This document shows positions 41,629 through 49,692 of a stretch of DNA of 64,000 nt, one piece after another. Every line of letters begins with the position of its first letter. Within the stretch, counting starts at the first letter, position 1. The stretch is from positions 1,550,001 to 1,614,000 of the forward strand of contig JACKEA010000001.1 of the NCBI GenBank assembly GCA_020633235.1, given 5' to 3'. The position numbers and the translations under genes are program-made. This stretch comes from Polyangiaceae bacterium (lineage in GTDB: Bacteria > Myxococcota_A > Polyangia > Polyangiales > Polyangiaceae). The notes under the pieces were generated by a model. It ran no database searches, was not told where the DNA came from, and worked only from the letters and a program-made list of their open reading frames with translations.

Positions 41629-42612
41629 TCAGCCCTTGGCTGCCTTGTGCTTCTTGAGCTCTTCCGTCAGCGCGGGGACGGCCTGGAACAGGTCCGCCAC
41701 CAAGCCGTAGTCGGAGATCTGGAAGATGGGCGCCTCGGGATCCTTGTTGATCGCGACGATGGTCTTGGAGCCCTTCATGCCGGCGATGTGCTGAATGGCA
41801 CCGCTGATGCCGATGGCGATGTACAGCTGCGGGGCGACGATCTTGCCCGTCTGACCCACCTGGAAATCTCCGGGGGCGTAGCCCGCGTCGCAAGCGGCGC
41901 GGCTGGCACCGATGGCGGCGCCGAGTACGTCTGCGAGGGGCTCGATGATCTCGAAGAACTTCTCCTTGATGGCACGACCACCGGACACCACGTTCGCGGC
42001 TTCGGTGAGCTCCGGGCGCTCGCTCTTCACGGTCTCGAGACCCACGAACTCGATGCGCGCCGCGGCCTCTTCTGCTGCGACCTTGGCCACGTCCTCCACG
42101 GGGGAAGACCCGCCGCTCGCCGCCGCCGGATCGAACTCGCTCTGGCGGCAGCTGGCGACCTGGACCGCCGTCGACAGCTGGCAGTAGCCGATGGCGTTGC
42201 CGGCGAACATGGGTCGCTTGAAGGTGAGCTTGCCGCCTTCCGCCACCACGCCGGAGCAGTCACCCGCGTAGGAGGCGTCGAGGCGAGCGGCCACCCGTGG
42301 CATCAAGTCCTTACCGAAGCTGGAAGCCGTGGCCACGATCAGCCCGAAGCCCTTGCCCACTTCGGCGACCGTGGGCGCGTAGTGCTCCGCCACGTAGTCC
42401 TTGAGCGAAGCGTCCTCGCACACCAACACCTTGGTGGCGCCGAAGGCCGCGAGCTCGCCCGCGGCGGCTTTGGCCTGAGCGCCGAGCACGAGGATGGAGA
42501 AGGAGCCGCCCAGGATGGCGCCGGCTTCCTTCGCGAACGTGATGGCCGAGTGCGTGGTCTTGCGGACCTTGCCGTCCTCGGTGAGCTCTGCAACGACGAG
42601 TACGTCTGCCAT
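41629..42612 (-). CDS. etfA: Electron transfer flavoprotein alpha subunit
   Basis: This 327-residue FAD-binding subunit has the C-terminal ETF-alpha signature (YIAIGISGAIQHIAGM, AINKDPEAPIFQISDYGLVADLF) and an N-terminal Rossmann-like domain (residues 1-190). With EtfB it shuttles electrons from acyl-CoA and other dehydrogenases to ETF-quinone oxidoreductase. An AGGAGGAGC site precedes the start, 15 bp after etfB, so the pair forms an operon. No dehydrogenase is adjacent. It is the first chromosomal gene right of the island. Confidence 0.95.
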   Translation of the reverse strand: MADVLVVAELTEDGKVRKTTHSAITFAKEAGAILGGSFSILVLGAQAKAAAGELAAFGATKVLVCEDASLKDYVAEHYAPTVAEVGKGFGLIVATASSFGKDLMPRVAARLDASYAGDCSGVVAEGGKLTFKRPMFAGNAIGYCQLSTAVQVASCRQSEFDPAAASGGSSPVEDVAKVAAEEAAARIEFVGLETVKSERPELTEAANVVSGGRAIKEKFFEIIEPLADVLGAAIGASRAACDAGYAPGDFQVGQTGKIVAPQLYIAIGISGAIQHIAGMKGSKTIVAINKDPEAPIFQISDYGLVADLFQAVPALTEELKKHKAAKG

Positions 42613-42627
42613 GTCTCTTGCTCCTCC

Positions 42628-43458
42628 TCAGATGACCTTCGCCTCGGAGGCGAGCTTCTCGACGAGCTCCTGCACGTCTTTGACCTTCACGCCGGCCTTG
42701 CGAGCGGGCGGCGCTTCGAACTTCACGTAGGTGGTGGTGGAGGCGGCGCCGCCAGCCAAGTCGGCGAGGTTCTTCACCGCGAGGGGCTTCTTCTTGGCCT
42801 GCATGATGGCCGGCAGCGGAGCGAAGCGAACCTCTTCGTAGGGGTACTTGAAGCTCGCGTCCGTCAGCGTGGAGTGCACGCTGTCCGGCGCCACGATGCG
42901 CAGATCCACCGTGACGATGGCCGGGTACTTCACCCGGACCTTGGCCACGCCGCCGTCGACCTCGCGGTCGACGAGAAGGCCGTCCGCCTCCTGCTTGATG
43001 GTGGCGGCGAAGGTGGCCATCGGCCAACCGAGGAGCTCGGCCAGGGCCTGCCCCACCATGTTGTTCTCGCCATCGACGACCTGCTTGCCCATCACGACCA
43101 GGTCGGGCTTCTCTTCTTCGACGAGCTTCTTCAGCGCGAGAGCCACGAGGCGGCCGTCGAGGGCCTCGTCCGTGGTCTCCACGCGGATGGCGCGGTCTGC
43201 GCCCGTCGCCAAGGCAGAGCGCAGGTTGGTTTCGGTCTCTTTGGGACCGAGGGTGATGACCACGACCTCGCCTTCGCGCTTCTTCGGGGTCTTACCGTTT
43301 TCGGTCAGACGCAGCGCCGTCTCGAGGGCGTACAGATCGAAGGGATTGATCTGCCATTCGAGACCGCTGGTATCGATCTTGTCGCCCGAGGGCGGGATCT
43401 TGACCTTGTTGTGGTTGGCGGGGTCTGCCACCCGCTTGAGGGGGACCAAGATCTTCAC
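42628..43458 (-). CDS. etfB: Electron transfer flavoprotein beta subunit
   Basis: This 276-residue subunit starts at GTG 43458 with MKILVPLKRVADP after an AAGGAGG site. It contains the ETF-beta motif region (VVMGKQVVDGENNMVGQALAELLGWP) that binds AMP and contacts the dehydrogenase partner. The recognition-loop area is present. It is the promoter-proximal gene of etfBA. The 250 bp upstream, shared with divergent nadB, contain no further gene I can see. Confidence 0.95.
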   Translation of the reverse strand: MKILVPLKRVADPANHNKVKIPPSGDKIDTSGLEWQINPFDLYALETALRLTENGKTPKKREGEVVVITLGPKETETNLRSALATGADRAIRVETTDEALDGRLVALALKKLVEEEKPDLVVMGKQVVDGENNMVGQALAELLGWPMATFAATIKQEADGLLVDREVDGGVAKVRVKYPAIVTVDLRIVAPDSVHSTLTDASFKYPYEEVRFAPLPAIMQAKKKPLAVKNLADLAGGAASTTTYVKFEAPPARKAGVKVKDVQELVEKLASEAKVI

Positions 43459-43708
43459 GACGTGACCTCCTTGAGGGGGCTTTCCGCACGGCAGGCCCGA
43501 GGCGAAGCCGTGCTGGGAAGGGAGTGGGCACCACCGGCCTGGCGGCCGAAGCGCGAGACTGGTGGCCGCCGTGGGGGTTAATGCCTGAGAAGCGCTGCGT
43601 CAATCGCGCACGCTGACCACAGTCACCCGTGCTCCGCCGAGGAGCGGACGCTCGGACGGAAGATGGGGTGAACCCGGGGATCGTTGGGGGGCATACTCGG
43701 GCCCCATC

Positions 43709-45319
43709 ATGGCCCTCTCCACCGATTGTCTGGTCCTCGGCAGCGGCATCGCCGGGCTTTCCTTCGCCCTCAAGGCGGCCGAGCACGGTGAGGTCACCGT
43801 GGTCACCAAACGTGCTCGAGACGACTCGTCCACTGCCTGGGCCCAGGGCGGCATCGCGGCGGTGCTGTCTCCGGACGACAGCTTCGAGCAGCACGTGCGC
43901 GACACCCTCACGGCGGGGGCCGGGATGTGTCACGACGTCGTGGTCGAGCTGTGCGTGAAGGAAGGGCCGGATGCGGTTCGCTGGTTGATCGAGACCGGGG
44001 TCGAATTCTCTCGCGCCGAAGACGGCGAGCTCGATCTGGGACGTGAGGGAGGGCACACCGCGCGTCGCGTCGCCCATGCCGGAGACATCACCGGCCGTGA
44101 GATCGAGCGAGCGCTTTTGGCGGCGGCGGGCAAGCACCCGCGCATCCGCATGCTCGAGTGGCACATGGGCGTGGACTTGATCACGCTCTCCAGGTTTGGC
44201 GGTCCGGATCAATGCGTGGGCGCCTACGTGCTCGACGAGAAGCGCGGAATCGTCGAGACGATCTTGGCGAAGAACACGGTGCTGGCCACCGGCGGCGCGG
44301 GCAAGGTCTACCTCTACACGACCAATCCCGACGTCGCGACGGGGGACGGCGTGGCGATGGCGTATCGCGCCGGCGCCGAGATCGCGAACATGGAATTCTA
44401 CCAATTCCATCCCACCTGCCTGTACCACCCGCAGGCCAAGAGCTTCCTGATCAGCGAGGCGCTCCGCGGCGAGGGGGCCATCTTGCGGCTGCCCGAAAGC
44501 GGTGAGGCCTTCATGAAGAAGCACCACGCCATGGCGGATCTCGCGCCCCGCGACGTGGTGGCTCGCGCCATCGACTTCGAGATGAAGCGCACCGGCTCGG
44601 ACTACGTGGTGCTCGACATCACGCACAAGCCGGCGGACTTCGTGCGTGAGCGGTTTCCGAACATCCACGCCGAGGTCCTCCGCCTGGGTATGGACATGAC
44701 CCGGGAGGCGATCCCCGTGGTGCCGGCGGCGCACTACATGTGTGGCGGAGTCACGTCCGATCTGCACGGGCGCACCAGCCTGCCGGGACTGTGGGTGGTC
44801 GGAGAGTCGTCGTGTACCGGGCTCCACGGCGCCAATCGTCTGGCCAGCAACTCCTTGCTCGAGGGCCTGGTGTTCGGCCGCCGTGCGGCGGCCAAGATGG
44901 CGAAGAAGCTGGACGAGCAGCGGGGGCAGCCGACGCCGGACGTGCCGGATTGGCAGATTGGCTCCGCCGTGGCCAGTGACGAGGCCGTGGTCGTAACCCA
45001 CAACTGGGACGAGCTCCGGCGCTTGATGTGGAACTACGTTGGGATCGTTCGCAGCGACGCGCGCTTGCGCCGAGCGGGGCGCCGCGTTGCCCTGCTGGAA
45101 GAGGAGATCCGGGAGTACTACTGGAAGCACCTGGTGACCCGCGATCTGCTCGAGCTGAGGAACATCGCGACGGTGGCGGAGCTCATCATCGCTTCGGCTG
45201 CCAGTCGCAAGGAGAGCCGGGGCTTGCACTCCACGCTCGACTACCCCGACACCGCAGCGGAGTGCGCCGAGGACACCGTCATGAAGCGGGGCGTCGCGCC
45301 CCACCTCCGCGGTCGGTGA
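43709..45319 (+). CDS. nadB: L-aspartate oxidase
   Basis: This 536-residue FAD enzyme oxidises L-aspartate to iminoaspartate, the first step of de novo NAD synthesis. The N-terminal FAD motif is GSGIAGLSFALKAA. Further landmarks are SSTAWAQGGIAAVLS, EFYQFHPTCLYHP, HYMCGGV and GLHGANRLASNSLLEGLVFG, all characteristic of NadB rather than succinate dehydrogenase. The stop codon overlaps the next gene (TGATG). nadA and nadC are not in this window. Confidence 0.95.
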   Translation: MALSTDCLVLGSGIAGLSFALKAAEHGEVTVVTKRARDDSSTAWAQGGIAAVLSPDDSFEQHVRDTLTAGAGMCHDVVVELCVKEGPDAVRWLIETGVEFSRAEDGELDLGREGGHTARRVAHAGDITGREIERALLAAAGKHPRIRMLEWHMGVDLITLSRFGGPDQCVGAYVLDEKRGIVETILAKNTVLATGGAGKVYLYTTNPDVATGDGVAMAYRAGAEIANMEFYQFHPTCLYHPQAKSFLISEALRGEGAILRLPESGEAFMKKHHAMADLAPRDVVARAIDFEMKRTGSDYVVLDITHKPADFVRERFPNIHAEVLRLGMDMTREAIPVVPAAHYMCGGVTSDLHGRTSLPGLWVVGESSCTGLHGANRLASNSLLEGLVFGRRAAAKMAKKLDEQRGQPTPDVPDWQIGSAVASDEAVVVTHNWDELRRLMWNYVGIVRSDARLRRAGRRVALLEEEIREYYWKHLVTRDLLELRNIATVAELIIASAASRKESRGLHSTLDYPDTAAECAEDTVMKRGVAPHLRGR

Positions 45320-46137
45320 TGACGGAGCGACCGCTCGCTTATCCCCTGGTCCTGGTCTGGACGCTGTTCGCCACGGTGCTGCTCTCCGCCACCATGGCGG
45401 TGTTGGTCAAGGTGCGGCCGGCCGCACAGCTGGACATGGTGAGCGTGGGGGCGGCGGAGGCGTTCTCCTTCCTGCTCCTCACCTTCGGCATCTTGCGGGT
45501 TCACGCTCCCGAGCGCACGGCCATGGATGCTCTGGGCTTGCGCTCGACCCATCCGGGCCTCTCCGCCCTGGGTTTCGCTCTCGGCATGGTGTTGCAGGTG
45601 CCGGCGGAATCCCTGCACCAGCTGGTCCTGCGGCACTTTCCCATGTCGGAGCTCGAGCTCGCCAACCGCGCGGCGCTGCTGAGCGCGAGCTCGACGTCGA
45701 AGATCGTGGCTTTGGTGGTGGTGGTCACCTGCGTCGCGCCGCTGGTGGAGGAGCTGTTCTTCCGCGGAGCGATGTTCGGCGCCCTGCGCCGGAGCCAGTC
45801 CGTGGGCGGCGCTGCCGCGGCCACCGCCGTCGCCTTCATGCTCGGGCACCTGGACGTTCGCAGCTGGCCGGGTCTTCTGGTCGTCGGCGCGGTGCTCGCA
45901 CACCTACGCGCGGTCAGTGGCTCCCTGTTGCCGTGTCTCGCCCTGCACGTGGGCTTCAACGCGGTGAGCATAGCGGCGCTGCTCACGGGAGTGGTATCCG
46001 TGGGGTCGCCAATGCCGATCGGCGCGGCGCTCGCCGTCGGGGGGTGGCTCGTCACCGCCGGTATGGTGTGGGGCGTGCAGGTCGTGGCGAGCGGCAGCGA
46101 GGAAGCCGAACGAGCACGTGCGGAGGATGCGACATGA
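45319..46137 (+). CDS. CPBP-family intramembrane metalloprotease
   Basis: This 272-residue protein has about eight hydrophobic helices and the three CPBP/Abi motifs: EELFFRGAMFGAL, FMLGHLD and LHVGFNAVSI. They supply the two Glu and two His residues of the intramembrane active site. Members include type II CAAX prenyl endopeptidase-like proteins and bacteriocin self-immunity proteins; no substrate is indicated here. Its start overlaps the nadB stop and its own stop overlaps the patatin start, so the three genes are translationally coupled. Confidence 0.85.
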   Translation: MTERPLAYPLVLVWTLFATVLLSATMAVLVKVRPAAQLDMVSVGAAEAFSFLLLTFGILRVHAPERTAMDALGLRSTHPGLSALGFALGMVLQVPAESLHQLVLRHFPMSELELANRAALLSASSTSKIVALVVVVTCVAPLVEELFFRGAMFGALRRSQSVGGAAAATAVAFMLGHLDVRSWPGLLVVGAVLAHLRAVSGSLLPCLALHVGFNAVSIAALLTGVVSVGSPMPIGAALAVGGWLVTAGMVWGVQVVASGSEEAERARAEDAT

Positions 46138-47216
46138 AAGACGGCGGCAAGATCGCGCTGTGCCTGCCCGGCGGCGGCGCAACCGGAGCGATGTATCAGA
46201 TCGGCGCCCTGGCGGCCCTCGAGGACGGCGTCGAGGGCTTGGAGGAGAACGGTTTCCACGTGTACGTGGGCACGTCCAGCGGGGCGAGCGTCGCTTCACT
46301 GCTCGCGGCCGGACGCCCCTCGCAGCGGATCTACCGAGCGTTCCTCGACCCTGCCGACGTGTACTTCCCGCTGGAGCGGAAGCACCTCCTGCGCATGGAT
46401 CTGGGAGAGTGGCGCCGCACGGGCATCACCATCTGGCACACGCTGCGTCATGGCAGCGCGAGCCTCTTGTCGCGTGGACCCGCGCCATCGCCGGCCAAAT
46501 TGTGGGAGGAGCTCGACCGCCTGTACGACACCTTGCCCGCGGGCTTCTTCACGCTGGATGCCTACGAGCGCTTCTTGGAGGACTTCTTCGTCCGGCGGGG
46601 CATTCCCAACAGCTTTCATCTCATGCCGCGGGCGCTGCGCGTGATGGCGCACGACCTGGACTCGGGAGAGCAGGTGCTGTTCGGCAGCGATGGCTTCGAT
46701 CACGTGCCGGTCACGCGCGCCTGCATCGCGACGATGGCGATGCCGCCGTTCTTCTCGCCGGTGCGCATAGGCGATCGCCACTACATCGATGCCGGCGCGG
46801 CGCAGGTTTCTCACCTGGACGTCGCCATCGCCGAAGGTGCCGAGGTGGTGTTCGTGGTCAACCCCATGGTGCCGGTGCTCGCGGAGACGGTGCCCACCGG
46901 TCACGGCAAGAAGAACAGCGTGCGCGACAAGGGCCTGATGTGGGTGATGAACCAGGCGCTGCGCATCAGCATGCACAAGCTGATGATGGAGTCCGTGGCG
47001 CGCATTCGAGCCGAGGGCAAGGTGGAGGTCGTGGTGATCGAGCCGGAGCCCACGGACGCGATGCTGTTCATGTACAACCCGGCGAGCTTCGCTGCGCGTC
47101 GCATGATCCTCGAGCACGCCTATCGCACGACGCGGGCGCGTATCGACGAGTGGTTCGGCGACAAGAGCCCGGCCTTCGAGCGCGCCGGATGGAGCCCGCG
47201 CCGCGCCTCGGTTTGA
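46134..47216 (+). CDS. Patatin-like phospholipase
   Basis: This 360-residue predicted lipid acyl hydrolase has an oxyanion-hole glycine string (LPGGGATGAMYQIGAL), a nucleophile elbow (GTSSGAS, GxSxG) and a catalytic Asp in HYIDAGAAQ. These form the Ser-Asp dyad of the patatin family, with YIDAGA in place of the usual DGG/A. There is no signal peptide. GGAGG precedes the ATG at 46134. It is the last gene of the coupled nadB operon. The lipid substrate is unknown. Confidence 0.87.
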   Translation: MKDGGKIALCLPGGGATGAMYQIGALAALEDGVEGLEENGFHVYVGTSSGASVASLLAAGRPSQRIYRAFLDPADVYFPLERKHLLRMDLGEWRRTGITIWHTLRHGSASLLSRGPAPSPAKLWEELDRLYDTLPAGFFTLDAYERFLEDFFVRRGIPNSFHLMPRALRVMAHDLDSGEQVLFGSDGFDHVPVTRACIATMAMPPFFSPVRIGDRHYIDAGAAQVSHLDVAIAEGAEVVFVVNPMVPVLAETVPTGHGKKNSVRDKGLMWVMNQALRISMHKLMMESVARIRAEGKVEVVVIEPEPTDAMLFMYNPASFAARRMILEHAYRTTRARIDEWFGDKSPAFERAGWSPRRASV

Positions 47217-47270
47217 TTGTGTCGGTCCGCCGCGGAAACGCCGTGCCCGCGCCGGACCAACAACCAAATG
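47217..47270. repeat. Dispersed palindromic intergenic repeat, copy 5 (fullest)
   Basis: Arms TGTCGGTCCGCCGCGG on the left and CGCGCCGGACCAACA on the right form an imperfect inverted repeat, with GTCGGTCCG nearly complementary to CGGACCAAC. It begins right after the patatin stop codon. Related sequence occurs at 2806, 22171, 25372 and 32240. Confidence 0.5.
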
Positions 47271-47314
47271 CAACGGGGCGTTGACGAATGCTCAGGAGCT
47301 GATAGCTGAGCGAC

Positions 47315-47800
47315 ATGTCACTCCGCTTGCTCCGCGTTCCGCTGTTGGCAGCGGCGCTCTTGCTCACGGCCTGCAAGGAGCCGTATCGAGTGGGGGAGCA
47401 CGTGTGGGTGGAGTGGGACGGCAAGAACTATCCCGCGTACATCATCGAGGCGCGCGGGCGAGGCCGCTTCCGGGTGCACTTCGATGGCTACGAGTCGCGC
47501 TGGGATGACGACGTCACGATCGATCGCATCAAGGGCAGGGTGACGGGACCCGTGACGGCGCCGCCGCCACCGGAAAAGGTAGCGCGGGCAGCCGGGATCA
47601 GCCCCAAGGCCGAGACCTCGGCGGCGCCCGTGAGTCCCTACAAGGCCGGCGACAAGGTGAAGGTGCGCTGGCGCGGCTCGGTGTACTCGGCGACGGTGAC
47701 GGCGGTGGTGGCGCCGGACAAGTTCCTGATCCACTACGACGGGCACGAAGCCGCGTGGGACGAGATCATCACGTTGGACCGCGTGGTGACCAAGCGCTGA
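47315..47800 (+). CDS. Lipoprotein with two Tudor/chromo-barrel-like repeats
   Basis: This 161-residue protein has a lipoprotein signal (LLAAALLLTACKEP) and two similar domains of about 50 residues. Repeat 1 (residues 26-72) reads GEHVWVEWDGKNYPAYIIEA...FDGYESRWDDDV and repeat 2 (residues 108-155) GDKVKVRWRGSVYSATVTAV...YDGHEAAWDEII. The V-W-x-G-x-Y-x-A and YDGHxxxWDE pattern is that of Tudor-knot/chromo-barrel domains, which in eukaryotes bind methylated histones. Here they would sit outside the cytoplasm, so the ligand is unknown. The linker is proline-rich. Confidence 0.78.
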   Translation: MSLRLLRVPLLAAALLLTACKEPYRVGEHVWVEWDGKNYPAYIIEARGRGRFRVHFDGYESRWDDDVTIDRIKGRVTGPVTAPPPPEKVARAAGISPKAETSAAPVSPYKAGDKVKVRWRGSVYSATVTAVVAPDKFLIHYDGHEAAWDEIITLDRVVTKR

Positions 47801-47893
47801 AAATTGGGCCCGGCCTCGGCGCCTCTGATAGCGACGAAAGCAGGCGGCCGACTCTTCGTCAGCGGCAGCCGCAGGCGTCTGAAGGAGGCGAGC

Positions 47894-48355
47894 ATGGTCG
47901 GTCGCGCACGGCTCGGTGTGGGTAGAGGTGTGAGTGTTGGGATCGTCCTTGCGGCGGTGCTGTTCGCACTGGCGGCGGACGCCAAGAGCTCACCGGTGGC
48001 CCTAGGCGAGGTGAAAAACCGCGCCGCCGAGGGAGACGTGCGGGTCGATCGGACCTTCCGCAGCGCCGTGGAAGCGGAGCTGCGCTCGTTGGATCTTTCG
48101 AACGTGCACCCGAGCGAACGCTACGTGCTGAGCGCTACCCTGACCAAGATGGACGTGAAGTCGCGAAAGCGACAAGCGGAGTCCACGGCGGTCGTGAGCG
48201 CAACGCTGCGGAGTGCGCGGGGCGGCGCGCTCCGCGCCATCATCGAAGGCCGCGCCAAAGCCGTGGAAGACGGCGAGAGCGCTTCCGTGAAGGAATCGGC
48301 GGTGCGGGGGGCGGTGCGGAGCGCGTTCCGACGGGTGCCGGAAGCGCTCCGTTGA
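47894..48355 (+). CDS. Hypothetical exported protein
   Basis: This 153-residue protein starts at ATG 47894 after a GAAGGAGG site. A hydrophobic signal (VGIVLAAVLFALAADA) is followed by a domain that begins SSPVALGEVKNRAA and contains LSATLTKMDV and VVSATLRSAR. The beta-strand pattern and position recall small periplasmic or outer-membrane-associated domains, but I do not recognise a family. It is 93 bp downstream of the Tudor-like lipoprotein on the same strand. Confidence 0.6.
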   Translation: MVGRARLGVGRGVSVGIVLAAVLFALAADAKSSPVALGEVKNRAAEGDVRVDRTFRSAVEAELRSLDLSNVHPSERYVLSATLTKMDVKSRKRQAESTAVVSATLRSARGGALRAIIEGRAKAVEDGESASVKESAVRGAVRSAFRRVPEALR

Positions 48356-48358
48356 GGG

Positions 48359-49681
48359 TCAGCCGAAGAGGGGTAGGTCCTCGCCGGGGAGCGGGAACTT
48401 CGCCTCTACGTCGCTGCCCGTGATGCCGGACACGTTGCGGAGCGCGCGGTGAATGTGCTCCGGGCGGATGCGAACGCCGTCACTGCTGTTGTCCAGCGTG
48501 GCTAGGCTGCCCGGGTCGACGTTCAGCGGCTTCTGATCGGCATCCGTGGTGGCGCCGATCACGCGGTTGCCCGAGATGCTCGGACCCATCGCCAAGAAGC
48601 TGGTGATCGACCAGTGGTCCTTGCCAGAGCCGCCATTGGTGCCGTTGTAGTGGGGCGTGCGGCCGAAGTCGGAGGCCACGACCACGTAGGTGTTGCCGGC
48701 GAGGCCCTGGGCCGCCAGCTCGTCCATGATGAAGTTGATGCCACCCAGGAGCTTCTGCTGCTGACGCCGCTGGTTGGTGTCGTGGTTGCCGTGGGTGTCG
48801 AAGCCGCCAATGCTCACGTTGGCTGCCACGGCGAGGCCCGATTTGAAGCCCGCGATGGCGAGCTGAGCCTGCTGGCACAAGCGCTCGAGATCCCCAAGCT
48901 GATTGGGCAGGTCCACGGGATTGTCCGGTAGCTTCAGGTTTTGCAGCTCGTTCTCGCTGAGGCGCGCCAGGTACAGCGCGTTCATCGAGTCCTTGAGGCG
49001 CGGTAGGTGTTGCGCTCCGCGTAGGGCCTCGTTGCGTTTCGCCTGGTACATGGCGATGCGCTCGTAGGTTTCCTTGGTGTGGTAGGTGTCCCCGGTCAGA
49101 TCGTTGGGATCCACGTTGTTGGGGTACGCCACCTTGCGCAGGGTGCTCACGCTGCTGACGCGCGTGAGGGGCACCACGTTCTGCGTGGCGTCGTAGCCGC
49201 CGCTCGAGATGAAGGCCATCGGCTTGTCCGGGGCCTTGGCCCCGGCGATGAGCGCGCCCAGCGCGGGGTAGCCTTCCGCGATGCGCCCACACCACATGGT
49301 GCGGTTACCGGCGTCGTGGTTGTTGGTCGATGTATCGATGCCGTTGACCACGCACAGCTGGGAGCCGAACTTGTTCAGGAACGACTCGTTGTCCATCAAG
49401 TACTGTTCGTTCCCGGCGTCGATGCCGATGGCCCCGACGTCCATCGGAATGCCAGCGCACTTGATGTTCCCGACCTGCTTGATCTCCGTGTAGATGCGGT
49501 TGGAGTCGGGGTTCAGAGTCGGGTCGAACATGAACCGGGGATCCCAGCCGCCCCCCGCGTTGACCATGATCCAGTAGGGACCCGCGAAGGGCTCTGCTGC
49601 ACCTACGTCACGGGTGACGACCGGGGCGGAAACGGCGAGCCCGGTGAGGGCCGCGGCTTTCAAAAAGCTTCGACGATCCAT
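48359..49681 (-). CDS. DUF1501 family exported protein (Tat signal)
   Basis: This 440-residue protein starts MDRRSFLKAAALTGL, a twin-arginine export signal. The DUF1501 landmarks are present: GGFDTHGNHDTNQ, VVVASDFGRTPHYNG and GSGKDHWSITSFLAMG. The fold belongs to the alkaline phosphatase/sulfatase superfamily and its biochemical role is not established. It follows the DUF1588-like cytochrome-type gene almost directly; the two occur together in Planctomycetes and Myxococcota, suggesting a shared envelope function. ATG 49681 places the RR motif at the usual position; a start at 49696 is also possible. Confidence 0.87.
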   Translation of the reverse strand: MDRRSFLKAAALTGLAVSAPVVTRDVGAAEPFAGPYWIMVNAGGGWDPRFMFDPTLNPDSNRIYTEIKQVGNIKCAGIPMDVGAIGIDAGNEQYLMDNESFLNKFGSQLCVVNGIDTSTNNHDAGNRTMWCGRIAEGYPALGALIAGAKAPDKPMAFISSGGYDATQNVVPLTRVSSVSTLRKVAYPNNVDPNDLTGDTYHTKETYERIAMYQAKRNEALRGAQHLPRLKDSMNALYLARLSENELQNLKLPDNPVDLPNQLGDLERLCQQAQLAIAGFKSGLAVAANVSIGGFDTHGNHDTNQRRQQQKLLGGINFIMDELAAQGLAGNTYVVVASDFGRTPHYNGTNGGSGKDHWSITSFLAMGPSISGNRVIGATTDADQKPLNVDPGSLATLDNSSDGVRIRPEHIHRALRNVSGITGSDVEAKFPLPGEDLPLFG

Positions 49682-49692
49682 TGGGGCTCTCC

